DNA of 64,000 nt. Origin: Odobenus rosmarus divergens. Lineage: Eukaryota; Chordata; Mammalia; Carnivora; Odobenidae. Shown one piece after another: positions 10,803 through 22,465 of the stretch (position 1 is its first letter; each line of letters starts with the position of its first letter). A program made the translations under genes and the position numbers. The notes under the pieces were generated by a model. It did not search any database and had not been told where the DNA came from. It was given only the letters and a program-made list of their open reading frames with translations. Location of the stretch: the NCBI RefSeq assembly GCF_000321225.1, contig NW_004450458.1:2171277-2235276 (forward strand), read 5' to 3'.

Positions 10803-12189
10803 CCTTAAGAGGGTTGGAGCTGTCAAAGGATCCCAGATGATACATAAAAAGGACACAGTAGCCTTTGAGAAAATGTCCAGCAGTGTTTTCTCATTCTTGC
10901 TGCTCTTCATTTTTCTAATGTCTCTTTAGCCAGTTCCTCTTGAATATAATCTCAGAAATGATAGTCTCTGTCCCATGAAACGTATAAGAGCTTTACCAGA
11001 TGAGCCTGTGATGGGTTCACTTCGGCCGTATCTATTACGATCCAGGCTGCTGTGTCTGTATTGGGCTGGGTGAGTCTGTAATGGCACCACCTGCCATAAT
11101 TTGCAGCCAGGCAGGTGACTTCATGCATTGCCTCACGTTTATAGCAAATGTTTTAAAGATTATTACGATGCGGTGATTAAGAAATCAAGTCATCATTAAC
11201 AGAAATTCTTTGCAAACAATTTTGTGGTTCCTTCTAGTATTCAGACTCTTGGATAAACAATCTTTATGACTGTATTCTAGGGTTCATTATGCTTTGGGGG
11301 TATTCTAATGTAAGTGGAAGACCCCAAAAGACACATAGGCATGGGAAGGGTTCTCTAGAACGTGAATTTTTGGACGGTGGCAGGAAGGAAAGTGTCTGTG
11401 AACCCAAGGCCCCCCTTCCTGCCTGAGTGCTCACCTCCTCCTGCTAGGCATGTGGTTGGTTTCTGTCAGCATGTGTGGTGGGTGAACCTCAGAAGACACA
11501 TTTGGAAAATCCAAGAGAAAGGGAAACTCATGCAAAAAAATTTTTTTGGCTCTTTAAACATCATTGTTTAGTGAACATGGTCCAAAAACCTTGTCACAAC
11601 AAGCTTCTTTTTAAGATGGATGGTGTTTACTCTGCTCTCATTGGTTCTGGAAATCTGGCAAGCCAGTTCCCAGGCGTCCTGGCTCTTCCACATGGCAGCC
11701 AGCCAAAGTTCAGAAGTGGAGAGATGCACAAACTCCACCACGGCCGTTGCTGTGCAGGGGCCGGGGAAAGATGCTTGTGTCCACTGTGACCACCTTCCCT
11801 GCCACCACCATCCACATCTCGGGTGAGAAACAGGGTGGCCAGGCACGAGAAAGGAAAACAGGTTTGTCCTCTAGGGCTTGTGCTTCTTAAAGATGGATTT
11901 TCACATTCGCAATGCTTTCCTGCCCTCAATAGTGATTTGGCGGAAGATGCATGACCTAGAGTTCTTGCCTCACTAGCAAGAGCGAGCGGGTTGGAGTATG
12001 GACACCATCACCATCCACATCGCTGTGAGTGACTATCTGGACAAGAGTCCAGGTATTATTCTGAGGCGTTATTTAATAAATATGCGGTTGAGTGTCAAAT
12101 GATGTGTAATCCATAGAAATAAAGTTCTAAAGCTCACCATTGGCTTTTTTTCCCTGATGTCATATTATTTTTTAAAATATAAGACATGA

Positions 12190-12390
12190 GGGGCACCTGG
12201 GTGGCTCAGATGGTTAAGTGTCTGCCTTCGGCTCAGGTCATGATCTCAACGTCTTGGGATCGAGCCCCGCGTCAGGCTCCCTGCTCCGCAGGAAGCCTGC
12301 TTCTCCCTTTCCCTCTACTACTCCTCCCTGCTTGTACTCTCTCACTCTCTCTGTCGAATAGACGAATAAAATCTTAAAAAAAAATAAAAT
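12190..12390 (+). mobile_element. CAN SINE, plus strand, 16-bp target duplication
   Basis: Head 'ggggcacctgggtggctcag', CT-rich middle, tail 'gaataaaatcttaaaaaa'. The perfect target duplication 'aaaatataagacatga' lies at 12174-12189 and 12391-12406, giving exact insertion boundaries. Confidence 0.95.
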
Positions 12391-12544
12391 AAAATATAAG
12401 ACATGAAGTGGTAATGTGCCTTAATGTTCTCTTCATAATACTGGGCTACTCTCTAGAAAACAAAAAATAAAGAATCCATTGCTGTTGTTTTTAGCTTCCT
12501 TTGTCTGTTTTCTGTACCATCCCCAGAATAACAGTGAGGGTCAG

Positions 12545-13010
12545 GCTTTGAAACATTCAGGCTCCGGCTCGAGTGGCCCGAGCTCAAGACTCAGCTCCAT
12601 CAGTTATGAGCTGCAAGACACAGAGCAATGAATTTAACCTTTTCTGCCTCTGTTTTCCCACCTGTAAAATGAGGCTTAAAAATGTTCTCTCCCTCCTAGG
12701 GTTGTGGTGAGGACTGACGCAGAGAATCGATGTAAAATGCACTTTGCAGAGGCTGATAAACACTTGCTCTGGGGCTCCTGGGTGGCTCAGTTGTTGAGCG
12801 TCTGCCTTCAGCTCAGGCCATGGTCCCAGGGTCCTGGGATCGAGCCCCACATCAGGCTCCCTGCTCGGCGGGAAGCCTGCTTCTCCCTCTCCCACTCCCC
12901 CTGCTTGTTTTTCTGCTCTCCCTATCTCTCTCTCTGTCAAATAAATAAATAAAATCTTAAAAAAAAACAAAAAACACTTGCTCTTCTCACTGTTGTTATT
13001 ATTACTATCC
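12545..13010 (+). repeat. MIR, interrupted by a CAN SINE
   Basis: 'atgagctgcaagacac', 'tgcctctgttttcccacctg', 'taaaatgaggctta', 'ggttgtggtgaggact' and, beyond the SINE at 12771-12971, 'gttgttattattactat' follow the MIR consensus order. The SINE split it cleanly. Confidence 0.8.
12771..12971 (+). mobile_element. CAN SINE, plus strand, inside a MIR
   Basis: Head 'ggggctcctgggtggctcag', tail 'aaataaataaataaaatctt' plus poly-A. Perfect 13-bp target duplication 'aaacacttgctct' at 12758-12770 and 12972-12984. Confidence 0.95.
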
Positions 13011-14282
13011 ACGGTTCCCGGTAGTTTGTAGGTACCCGATAAATGTTGTTAATCCATTATATTTGGCGTTCTTTGTATTTATGTATTCGCCTTCTCACCA
13101 ACTAAGTAGAAGCATGAGAGATGTCATTTTCATGCTGTTTAAAATAAAATGTACTCTTTTCCTGTGAACCGCTGACAACATCATGCTAAGCAACCCCCTG
13201 GCACTGTTGAAAAGCACAATATTTAAATGGGGGGGGGAGAAGAAAATTGCCAGTTTGGGAAAGGATTCATCTAAATGGAAAAACAAAAGCTGTGAGTTTT
13301 AAAAAGGAAAGTTGAATCTTTTATGGAGAAATGTCCAGGCTATGCATAGCCAGAAAACTTACTTCCTAAATTAGTTTTGTAGAATTTTTGCAAAGTGCTA
13401 AAGCAATTTAGTGTCAGGATACACTGATTCTAATAAAAATAAATTAATAAGTTTAAAATGTTCAGGCACCTATATTCAAAGGGCCGCTAGGCATTTTAAT
13501 AGAAGATAAGTAAGAACCATTAATCATGGTTTTCACATGCTTTCTCACATTACCCTAGGCAACTGTGGCCAGGCCGAGAAATGGTACTTCAAGCAAGCTG
13601 CTGGTACTGGATAAAATGGTGATTTTATCTAGACTGTCTACACTATATTTTGTCTACACTTTTGCTGTCTTACAAGTAAGTACAAAATTGTACCTGTTGA
13701 CAACTTAATTTTTTTCATCATTTTGCCCTACCCTTAGGAAAAGGGTAAAATCAGTAAAATTTGCATTTCTTTTCTACTTGCTTGGCACAAATTATTGGTC
13801 ATCTTTGAGAGAGCGAGGCTGGAGAAATGTTCATATGCCCTGGCCTCATTTACGTGTTGACCATGTTTCTAAGTTTGGAGGCACAAAGTTTATTCATAGA
13901 ATCCCTGGCCCTTTTTAAGTCAGAGGCTTCTTTGAGAATGTGATGAAATGTTGGACCTTCTCGCCTCAAAATACACATCAGAATATGGTGCATCCACAGA
14001 TTCCCTAAAGATGTACGAACGCCATCTTGAGAACCTCCATGGGTGGCTCCTCATGGACGCCATGCCTACGTTGCAAAGAAGTGCCAGTCACGTGGAGAAC
14101 GATTCAAGGAAATGGGACCTGGGAACAAATTGGGAACCTCTCTTTAGTCTCAACTCTTGCAATTCACTTTTCCCATCGCATTTCTTATGATAAAGTTAAA
14201 AATCAGCTGGATTTGCTTCCTTGATTTGAAGACCATTCCGCCATATTTGTGGCAGATTCCATCTCCCTCATCTTAAGCAGGC
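13011..14282. other. Unique sequence, no gene recognised
   Basis: AT-rich DNA. The best ORF (13948-14190, 80 codons, +) has no recognisable motif. An eight-G run near 13230 is the only low-complexity feature noticed. Confidence 0.45.
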
Positions 14283-14352
14283 TTTTATTTATTTATTTTT
14301 ATATTATTATGTTATGTTAATCACCATACATTACATCATTAGTTTTTGAAAC
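14283..14352 (-). mobile_element. Tiny L1 3' end fragment
   Basis: 'gttatgttaatcaccataca' and 'ttacatcattagtttttg' are the reverse complement of the last ~60 bases of the young carnivore L1 3'UTR seen on + at 63210-63290. A T-rich left side represents the reversed A-tail. Extreme 5' truncation. Confidence 0.8.
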
Positions 14353-14649
14353 AAGGCACTTTCCATTATCAGAAAAAGTATTCCAATGACTTCCTTCAAT
14401 GCGGTAACCCTGGAGTCAATAACTCGTGGCAGCCCTGCTCACCCCCATTCTGCTTGTGGTTCGAACAAAATACTGTACCTGCCCCTCTACCCTTAACAGC
14501 GTAGTGAGTTCCATTTCCTTCCTCTATAATTGTCTCTTTTCAACAGACGACCAGAGTCAGTTTTTCAGCCATGGTTTGATGACTCTCATTCTACTATCTA
14601 ATTTAATTAACTTCTGCTCTAGCAAACCTCCTCTCTGAGTGAAATAATT

Positions 14650-14795
14650 GGATCGTAAGCATCTACTAGCTTTGTACTTTTAACCAAGTCACTGAACCTC
14701 TTTGGAATCCAGTTTTTCAATGTGTCAAAAGAGAGGTATGGACTATAATCTCTAAGGTGGCTTTAAGTTTAACATTCTATATATTTTTAAACACA
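14650..14795 (+). repeat. MIR-type fragment
   Basis: 'ccaagtcactgaacctcttt', 'ccagtttttcaatgtgtcaa' and 'ataatctctaaggtggcttt' match MIR-type core and 3' order. Diverged. Confidence 0.5.
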
Positions 14796-15144
14796 TATTT
14801 GTGTGCGTGTGTGTATTGACAACTTTTCTATGTTGTTGATACCCTCTGAAGGGAACCCAAATGCTCAAACACAACTTTTTCTTTTTGGTACATATTAAAA
14901 CATCCAGAACTATTCTTATTCTTGTCCAGGTACGTTTGCCACCCTATGAAAGCATCTAAAGGTCACTGGCAAATTATTCACTTGCAATAGCAAGTCTGGA
15001 ATACCAAACTTTAAAACATTTTAAAAACTGCTTTCTTCATATACATAAGTTCCAAGCACATAAAAATAAGATGCAGTGCATGAACAATTACTCTGAGATG
15101 ACATTTAAGAGAGAATCTGTGGTTTTCTAGAGCACTGGATTCAC

Positions 15145-15230
15145 CAGCCGGGGGGCACTTACCCGTCCATCCCCAGCACCTCTCACTATGCATGGCACAT
15201 AGGAGGTGCTCAATCAGTGTTTGCAGAGCA
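15145..15230 (+). repeat. L2 3' end fragment
   Basis: 'ccatccccagcacctctcac', 'tggcacataggaggtgctca' and 'atcagtgtttg' are a clear plus-strand L2 3' end. Confidence 0.8.
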
Positions 15231-15475
15231 AGGAAAGGGCCTCATAACTGATATGGGGCACCAAGTCCAGCAATTATTTCTGGGGGAAAAGAATTAGAAA
15301 TTGGAGATGGGGTGCTAGAGGATGGGAATCAGGGTGAAAAGATGGAAGAGGCATGGTGACCAGGACAGGGGTCAAGGTCAACAACCTGGAATTGTTTTTG
15401 GTGGTCATGAAACTGATAAGGGATGTGATGAGACACGGAGCAGAGATGGAAGCATTGTGCATTATTTTTTCTCAC

Positions 15476-15606
15476 AATATGTAATTTTATTTATGGTCAA
15501 GTATATACTGCCTCATAGCATCCACTGTTTCATTTGGTACCCAGTTTAGGGATACTTGATCATAGATAAAATTACATATTCTAAACCGGGTACTGAATGA
15601 AACAGT
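15476..15606. repeat. Interleaved inverted repeats (A-B-A'-B')
   Basis: Segment A (15476-15504) is the reverse complement of A' (15552-15580) with 27 of 29 matches by eye. Segment B (15524-15548) is the reverse complement of B' (15582-15606) with about 22 of 25. The order A, B, A', B' is not that of a simple palindrome (A, B, B', A'). No known transposon end was recognised. Confidence 0.8.
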
Positions 15607-16037
15607 CATTAGATGGAATGGAGGCTTGTGTGTTTTTAAACACTCAGAGAACCTCAAGGCTGAGGTATTATCTGAAGCCACTGAATAAGCCCTGTGATCT
15701 GAGTAAAATCATAATCTTGTATGTTTGTAAGGCCCACCTACTTTAGCATCTTCCTCATTTTCAAATCTCATTTCCTCTATGAAATTTATCAATATTAATT
15801 TGCATTTGAAGATTTTCAGCAAAAAAATGAAACCTATGGCTATAACTACTGAAAGATCCAACTTGAAAAATACAAATAAATGTCCAGAGGTAGATGGTTT
15901 TTGGCATTGTGATGCCATTAGATGCTCAGATTTCTTACCTCTTTCTCCTCTATCACCCTATGTTTGTTGGATTCCATCCTCATGGCTGCAAGGTGGTCAC
16001 TAGCTCTAGTCATCACAGCTACATTCAAGGTTGGAAG

Positions 16038-16040
<3 letters not shown>

Positions 16041-16072
<32 letters not shown>
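16041..16072. repeat. (TG)16 microsatellite
   Basis: Sixteen uninterrupted TG units. It accounts for the Cys/Val and Thr/His repeats in overlapping ORFs. Confidence 0.98.
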
Positions 16073-16073
<1 letters not shown>

Positions 16074-16160
16074 TGGGGAGAGCAGAAGGACCGGACAATC
16101 GTTTCTGTTCCCTTTCATAAATAGATACTAAAAATTTCCTAGAGCACATGTAGACTTTTT

Positions 16161-16252
16161 TCGTGGGGCTCCAACTCATGATGATGAGATCAAGACCCGT
16201 GCCAAGACCGAGAGCCAGATGTTCAACCGACTGAGCAGCCCAGGTGCCCCTC
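16161..16252 (-). mobile_element. Short or truncated CAN SINE, minus strand
   Basis: Only the head half is present: 'atgatgagatcaagacccg', 'gttcaaccgactgagcagcc', 'caggtgcccc'. Flanks 'tgtagactttt' (left) and 'agtggactttt' (right) look like a target duplication with small changes, so it is a short insertion, not a later deletion. 16253-16990 beyond it is unique. Confidence 0.75.
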
Positions 16253-16989
16253 AAGTGGACTTTTAAGTATATCTAACTGGCCAGATTGTTTTATGAGGTT
16301 GTCCTTAGGTGCCAGGGAAGGTGACAGAGTGAATGTCTCACCTGGGGCTGGGCATGTTGCTGCTCCAAAACCCGGGTTCAGGTGACAAGGAAGCATCAGA
16401 AAATGGAAATGGGTTGAGAAACCAATAATGTTTGCCACTGTCACTGTGATATTAAAAGATGGGAATCAGAAGAATGAGAACAATAACAATAAATTTCTCT
16501 TTTATTTGGTGTGAAAGCCAGTCTTATTTCCTATAATTTGCCTTGAGTAGGTGTCCTGGCTTGCTTACCTCAGGAGAACATTTAGTGAATAATGATATAA
16601 GTTATATTTAATGGTTTAAATAACAATGAGTCAGATGTGTCTTGTGTTGTAATTTTTTTGCATAAGTGAATTTTAAATTTTACTTATAACCGTTAAATGG
16701 ATTAAAGTCATCTATAAACTCACTAATGTGCACATGTATGGTGGTGGCATGAAATTCCTGCTTTTTTGTTAATGAGAATATTGAGAATATGGCAATATTT
16801 TAGATGTAGAAGTGTTCAGGGAAAAATAAGAATTTTTGTCTACTGTACATAAGTCAAAGAAATGGAGAAGAAAGGCAGTAAGGGAAATAGAAATCCTTCA
16901 GATAGCATGGCATGAGAAGAAGGAGATTTAGACTGGCAGTAATGGAGACTGCAAAGGAGAAGAAAGAACAGAAATAAAACACGAGTGTT

Positions 16990-17420
16990 GCAGTTCCCTT
17001 TGTTTTTTGAATTAAACTTTTTGTTACGGAAAACTTCCCGCATATGCAAAAGCGCAGAGAACACTGCAGGAAACCTGCACCAATCCATCACAAACAACAC
17101 ATGGTCAGTTTTGTTTCACTTACGTGCAGCCCCCATGCCTTGCATTATTTTTTTTTTTAAGATTTTATTTATTTATTTGAGAGAAAGAGAATGAGAGAGA
17201 GAGCACGAGAGGGGGAGGGTCAGAGGGAGAAACAGACTCCTCACTGAGCAGGGAGCCTGATGTAGGACTCAATCCCGGGACTCCAGGATCATGACCTGAG
17301 CCAAAGGCAGTCGCTTAACCGACTGAGCCACCCAGGCGCCCCGCCTTGCATTATTTTGAATCATACCCCAGACATCATCTTACCATTTCTTGAGTAAGTA
17401 TCTAAGCAGTGGATTGAACA
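16990..17420 (-). repeat. Old L1M 3'UTR fragment, split by a SINE
   Basis: 'actttttgttacggaaaact', 'catatgcaaaagcgcagaga', 'atggtcagttttgtttcact' and, beyond the SINE, 'cataccccagacatcatctt' match the reversed 3'UTR of old mammalian L1s (compare 30950-31390). Confidence 0.6.
17152..17342 (-). mobile_element. CAN SINE, minus strand
   Basis: 'aagattttatttatttattt' at left, 'gagccacccaggcgcccc' at right. Perfect 15-bp target duplication 'gccttgcattatttt' at 17137-17151 and 17343-17357. Confidence 0.95.
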
Positions 17421-17559
17421 GAATTCAAATTCTAGCTCTGGCCCCAGCAGCTGCAGGGAATTGGACAAGTTCATTCATCCACTTGATATATATTTGTGAA
17501 GCCTCATCTGTGAACACAGAAGCAAATAAATGCACTAAATAATTCCAGATAGAGACCTA

Positions 17560-18005
17560 TGTAATGAAGGAAATAATAAAACAGGGCATCAGATCCAAGA
17601 GTGACTGGGGGAGGGGTCTACCTTTTACACTGGGTGACTGGGGAGAGATAGGCCCTTCTCCCTTCTATTCTAGTTTCATATTCTGTAAACAGGGGTTGGT
17701 ATGATGTGTCTCCCGTATCGCTCTTGAGAGTTAGCTAATGTCTGGGACAACGTTTTTGTTTTTTTTTTTTAAAGATTTTATTTATTTATTTATTTGAGAG
17801 AGAGAGAGAGCATGAGAAGGGGGAGGGTCAGAGGGAGAAGCAGACTCCCCGCTGAGTGGGGAGCCCGATGCGGGACTCGATCCGGAGACTCCAGGATCAT
17901 GACCTGAGCCGAAGGCAGTTGCTTAACCAACTGAGCCACCCAGGCGCCCTGAGACAATGTTTAGCTAAGGCCTGGCACATAGCCGGCTCTCAGTAGATGG
18001 AATTC
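17560..18005 (+). repeat. MIR fragment, interrupted by a SINE
   Basis: 'gtttcatattctgtaaacag', 'gagagttagctaatgtctgg' and, after the SINE, 'ggcctggcacatagccggct' and 'ctcagtagatgg' follow the MIR 3' half. The SINE at 17756-17948 sits within it. Confidence 0.6.
17756..17948 (-). mobile_element. CAN SINE, minus strand
   Basis: Reversed A-tail and 'gagccacccaggcgccct' head. Target duplication 'ctgggacaacgttt' / 'ctgagacaatgttt' at 17742-17755 and 17949-17962 (two differences). Confidence 0.94.
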
Positions 18006-18245
18006 AGGATGGGAAGGACCTCCCTGGTCCCTGCTCATCCACTAGATCCCTTCCCAGGGAGGGCTGCCGTGCTCCGTCCTGCTTCATGCTGACTTAAGGT
18101 GCGTTGAGGTGTGCTGGGCTCATTGTCCTACTCTACACCAGAGCCTGGCAAAAACTCTGGCACCTCTAATTTTATTCCTCCATATAAGGCACTTTATTCT
18201 AGAACACGGTGAATCTGTAGAGTGCATCAAGAAAATAAGGTTATA

Positions 18246-18442
18246 GGGTGCCTGGGTGGCTTAGTGGGCTGAGCATCTGCCTTTGGCTCAGGTTGTGGTC
18301 CTGGGGTCCGGAGATCGAGCCCCGAATAGAATGGGGAGGGCTCCATGCTCAGTGGGGAGTTTGCTTCTCCTTCTCCCTCTGCCCCTCCCCCACCACTCAT
18401 GCTCTCTCTCTCTCAAATAGAATCTTAAAAAAAAAAGAGAGA
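18246..18442 (+). mobile_element. CAN SINE, plus strand
   Basis: Head 'gggtgcctgggtggcttag', CT-rich middle, A-tail with GA interruptions. Target duplication 'gaaaataaggttata' (18231-18245) and 'gaaaagaaggttata' (18443-18457). Confidence 0.92.
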
Positions 18443-18808
18443 GAAAAGAAGGTTATATTGAACCTGTGTCTCTTTCCTCCTCCTCTCCAACTTTGTGGGA
18501 AGTAACTGGCTTATAAATTCACTATATGTTTTTTTAATGTAGAAAATACATATTTTTGCTAGAGTGAGTATTTGAGAAGAACTGCTTAAAATCTCTTATG
18601 TTAAATGTATAAAAAAATTTTTGGAGATTGAGTTTTACAGTTTTCAGTTTGGTAGACACTTAATTCTAATCCAAACAAAGTGTTGTTGGCAGCCTATCAA
18701 AAAACTGGAAAATTTCGAGTTTTAGGAAAGGCTTCTTTTCTGGGATTTAATGATCTTTTTCATACTATGTTAGCATATCAACTTCTATTTATATTAAATG
18801 TAGGCTTT

Positions 18809-18876
18809 GATCCAAACTCCATGTGATAAAGCAACAAACAAGGAAAAAAATAGAATTCAATAAGGTCATTCATTTC
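18809..18876. repeat. Local duplication, copy 1
   Basis: Nearly identical to 19617-19687 on the same strand ('gatccaaactccatgtgata', 'aaagcaacaaacaagg', 'tagaattcaataaggtcatt'). Differences are a few substitutions and ~3 bases in the G/A run. Not recognised as a known repeat. Confidence 0.9.
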
Positions 18877-19616
18877 CTCTTGATTCCGTGAGATGGAAGA
18901 CCCATAGGCTGCCGTTTCCACAAATATGGCCTGTGTGTGTCCGAGCAAATCTGGAGAACACAGCCTCTCATTCGGAAAGAATGACAAAACCGTTTTAGCC
19001 ATCCCTTGTTGTTTGATCTTAACCTGGCACAACAGGAGGGCTGAGGATGGGTGAGCTTTAGCACGAGCTCATCCTTCCCCACCGCCCCCCCCCCCCCACT
19101 GGGGTTCATGACTTCCTGCAGCATTGACCATGGCTTTTCCCCCCATTGCCCAGGAATCGATGACGACTGCTCCACCCGTTGGCTCCTGGGCCAATCAGTG
19201 CTACTGGCCCTACCCAGCACGGATCCCGCCAGCTGGGGCTTTATTACTGGTCACCTTCTCTGTTTTCTCCTTTGCTTCCCTAGACCACCAATCTCCACAA
19301 GGGGCTGTTTTCAACCCTTTACAGAATGTCCTTCATTTTCTTTAGGTACTTAGTCCCGGGAAAGTCCTCTCCTCCCTCCCACCCTATAACCTTCTCTTAC
19401 GTGCACCTCGCGGAGGCAGAGGACACTGACCTGAGCCTTCTCTAAGCTGGACCTTCCCACCTTTTCCCACCTTTGTCTCTCCCTCTGCCGTCTATTAACC
19501 TTTGCTCCTATTTGGTCTCCCAAACATCTTGTGCGCATTCCCACCCGAAGTGAAATTCATTCCCCTTGTCCTCTCCGCCTTTCCAAATTCCTCCCAACTG
19601 TGGTGCAAGTCAGGAT

Positions 19617-19687
19617 GATCCAAACTCCATGTAATAAAGCAACAAACAAGGGGGAAAAAAATAGAATTCAATAAGGTCATTCACTTC
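19617..19687. repeat. Local duplication, copy 2
   Basis: Second copy of 18809-18876, about 0.8 kb away in direct orientation. It ends exactly where an old LTR-like sequence begins. Confidence 0.9.
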
Positions 19688-20240
19688 TGTTGGTGCAACG
19701 AAATTACCACCCACATGGTTTAAGACAATGTACATTTACTCTCTCCCAGTTCCGCAGGTGAGAAGTCCAGACTGGGTCTCACTGGAATACCATCAAGGTG
19801 TTGGTTGACTGCGATCCTTTCTGGACACTTTTGGGGGAGAATTTGTTCCCTTCTCCTTGGGTGATTGGCAGAATCCAGTTCCTTGTGGTTGCAGGACAAA
19901 AGTGCTTGTTTCTTTGCTGGCTGTAAACTGAGGACCGTTGCCAGGCTCTGTAGGCCACTCCATTCCTTTATTGGTGGCTTCCTTCTTTCATCTTCAAAGC
20001 CAACAATGGCAAGCTGAGTCCTTCTCATGGTGCATCTCTCTGACCCACTTTTCCACTTTTAAGCACTCATGTGATCAGACGCCCCCCCATGCAATCCAGG
20101 AAAATTTCTCTAATTTAAGGTCAGCTGACTAATCCCCCCCAACCTCACCCACAACCTCTTTTGCCACGTAACACAACATAGTCACAGGTTCCAGAGATCA
20201 GGACATGGACCTCTTTGGGAAACCATTATGCTGCCCACCC
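19688..20240 (-). mobile_element. Old MaLR/ERVL-type LTR fragment
   Basis: Blocks 'aattaccacccacatggttt', 'ttccttgtggttgcaggaca', 'tttgctggctgtaaactgag', 'cttcaaagccaacaatggca', 'gagtccttctcatggtgcat', 'gctgactaatcc' and 'tgctgcccacc' follow the reversed layout of a mammalian-wide LTR. Subfamily not assigned. Confidence 0.65.
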
Positions 20241-20244
20241 CTGC

Positions 20245-20640
20245 ACCAAATTAAAAAATATATATGCTTCCTTATTAAAACAATTATATATTCATTGTAA
20301 GATATATTAGTAGAATTAATAATTTGTTAATTCATTAACAGAGACATCATAATGGACAGCTATGTACATTCACACACTATGTCTTTTCTTATTTACAAAA
20401 ATGGCTTCATTATATACGTTCATTTGTGAACCTTCCTTTCCCTCTTACTGTTACATTGAAAAGCCTTTTTAATTCTGTTAAAAATTCTATTATATTATTT
20501 TTAGAGATGGATAGTATCCTTTTGTATGAAGTAGCACAATTTGATTAACTAATCTCTTTTTGTGATTTCCATTATATTTTGTGACTATAAAAATTGCTAC
20601 AGTAAATGCATGTTGCTCCTTTAAATATCCATATAAGTCT
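20245..20640 (-). repeat. L1M 3'UTR fragment
   Basis: 'gagatggatagtatcctttt', 'aatttgattaactaatctct' and 'tgctacagtaaatgcatgtt' match the reversed 3'UTR of old L1M elements. Strongly diverged. 20641-22085 after it is mostly unique, with no gene recognised. Confidence 0.5.
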
Positions 20641-22084
20641 CACTCCCTCAAAGTCACTTTCCCTGTCCCTTTAGTTTAGAGGGAAGACTGAAGAAACCCT
20701 AAATGTAAAGTGCTTCATGTTTGACATTCACCCAAAGAGTTCCTTATTTTGTCATTTGATTTTCTATATATGCATGTGTGTTTCTTACGGACCCATTCAT
20801 ACATTTGTCACTTGAATATTGTTCAAAGGGTTCTATTATTTTTTGTATCCTCTCTCTAGCCCTGTGTCTACAATCTTATAATTACAAAAGTGATATCTGC
20901 TAATAATTAAACAGGTGCTAAGTGAACAAGTGACCTTTCCCCATTCTTCACCTTAGTTTACATTGGCCCTGGCTCATCATCCTTCGCTCTGGTTCCCTAA
21001 GGAAGGAGCATCCTGGTCCCTTTCCTTTACCTGTGCCTGGTCAAGAGGGAGATAGTTTTGCAGTTAAATTTAGAAACAAACAGAATTATGGAAACCAGAA
21101 CAGTTCTGGTTTATCCAGAGTCAGGGGCTCTGTTCACAAGTAGGAGATTTTGGATCTCTGCTCTTCAAAACTCACATGATGTGCACCAAAAAATTGGAAA
21201 TGTTGTGTCTAATTTCAAAGTCTCACTTGAGAACCCAAGAGTTGCCAAAATCTGCCTGAACTTTTTGATTCCTGATAATAAATCCAACAAAATGCTTCTG
21301 TGCCAAACAAAATGCCAGAAGTTGTATTGAAATGCAAATATTGAAAACATAGGGTTTAATGAGCCAGCCATGGAGGGGAGAGAATTAATGATAGAGGAAT
21401 TCCTATAATTAAGTCTTCTTCTAGCTTTCAGAGGCCTAACTAGAAAACTTTCTCTGGTCTCTCCAGGCAAAAGTCAAAAAGTTACTAAAATTGTCAAGGC
21501 CTAATATGACCATTCTGATGCTGATTTGGGGCCTCAAATTTAGCCTATCATCTTATGATGCATTTTATTTATTTTTTCTCATACATTTTTCTTTGGAATT
21601 CAAAAATTCGAGATTTGACAGTTTCCAGTGATGGTATACAAACGGATAGTGACCATTAGGAAGCTCTTTCTCCCGTGTAACTTTTCCCTCTGTCTTCTGC
21701 TTGTTTTCCCTGCCCCTTTTGTTCCTCACTGTTACTTTTTTGATGGTAGTAATTGGTGGTAGTCATTCCTGGGAGATGAACATTTCTTTTTATTTTTCTT
21801 TTACTTTTTTGTTTTTCCAAGTCTCTCTGCCCATCAAGTTTGGCTCTTGATGGAGCATAGTTTATCAGTGATTGCTTATTAGCAATAACTGCCCCAGACT
21901 GAATGAGGAAACCTCAGTTACTGGTGGCAAACTCTGAGGGAAAACTCTGGGCTGAAGGATTTGGAGATGGTGGTCTGAGCTGTCCACACTGTAGTCATGG
22001 TCACGTGACAATATCGTCAGTCACTGTGAAGGGTAATATTGGGAGTGACCTGTGGCGTCCAGTCCGAGGGCAGAAAGGAAGTGA

Positions 22085-22465
22085 CTATACACAGGCTGTG
22101 TTCTAGGTGCTTGAGAGAATTAGGGAACATGCGTGAACAAATCAGACCCAAACCTCTTACCCTCCCGTGGGTGAGGGGAGACAGACCATAAGTGGTAACT
22201 TAATAAAAAAGTAACTGATCTCGTGTAATACAGTATATGGTTTGGAGATGATAAGTAGATAGAAGAAAGAAAGAGGGATCTAGAGTGGAGGAGTAGAGGG
22301 TAGTCTGCAATTTTAAGTAGCATGGGTGTGGTAGGCCACACTGAATTGGTGACATTTTAGCAAACACTTGAAGAAGGTGAAAATTCTCCATACGGGTATA
22401 TGGAGGTGAGATACAAAGGAACCAACCAATGCAAAAGCCTGAGGGGAGTTTGTCTAGCAAGTTTC
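22085..22465 (-). repeat. L2 fragment
   Basis: Order 'tgttctaggtgcttgagaga', 'gggagacagaccataagtgg', 'aagcctgaggggagtttgtc' fits a reversed L2 3' half. Confidence 0.6.

Noticed and set aside
10705..10929. Pro/Ser-rich ORFs on both strands
   Set aside because: Produced by the C/T low-complexity tract at 10725-10802.
12584..13012. 142-codon minus-strand ORF
   Set aside because: It runs through a MIR and a CAN SINE; SINE-antisense ORFs of this kind recur in the window.
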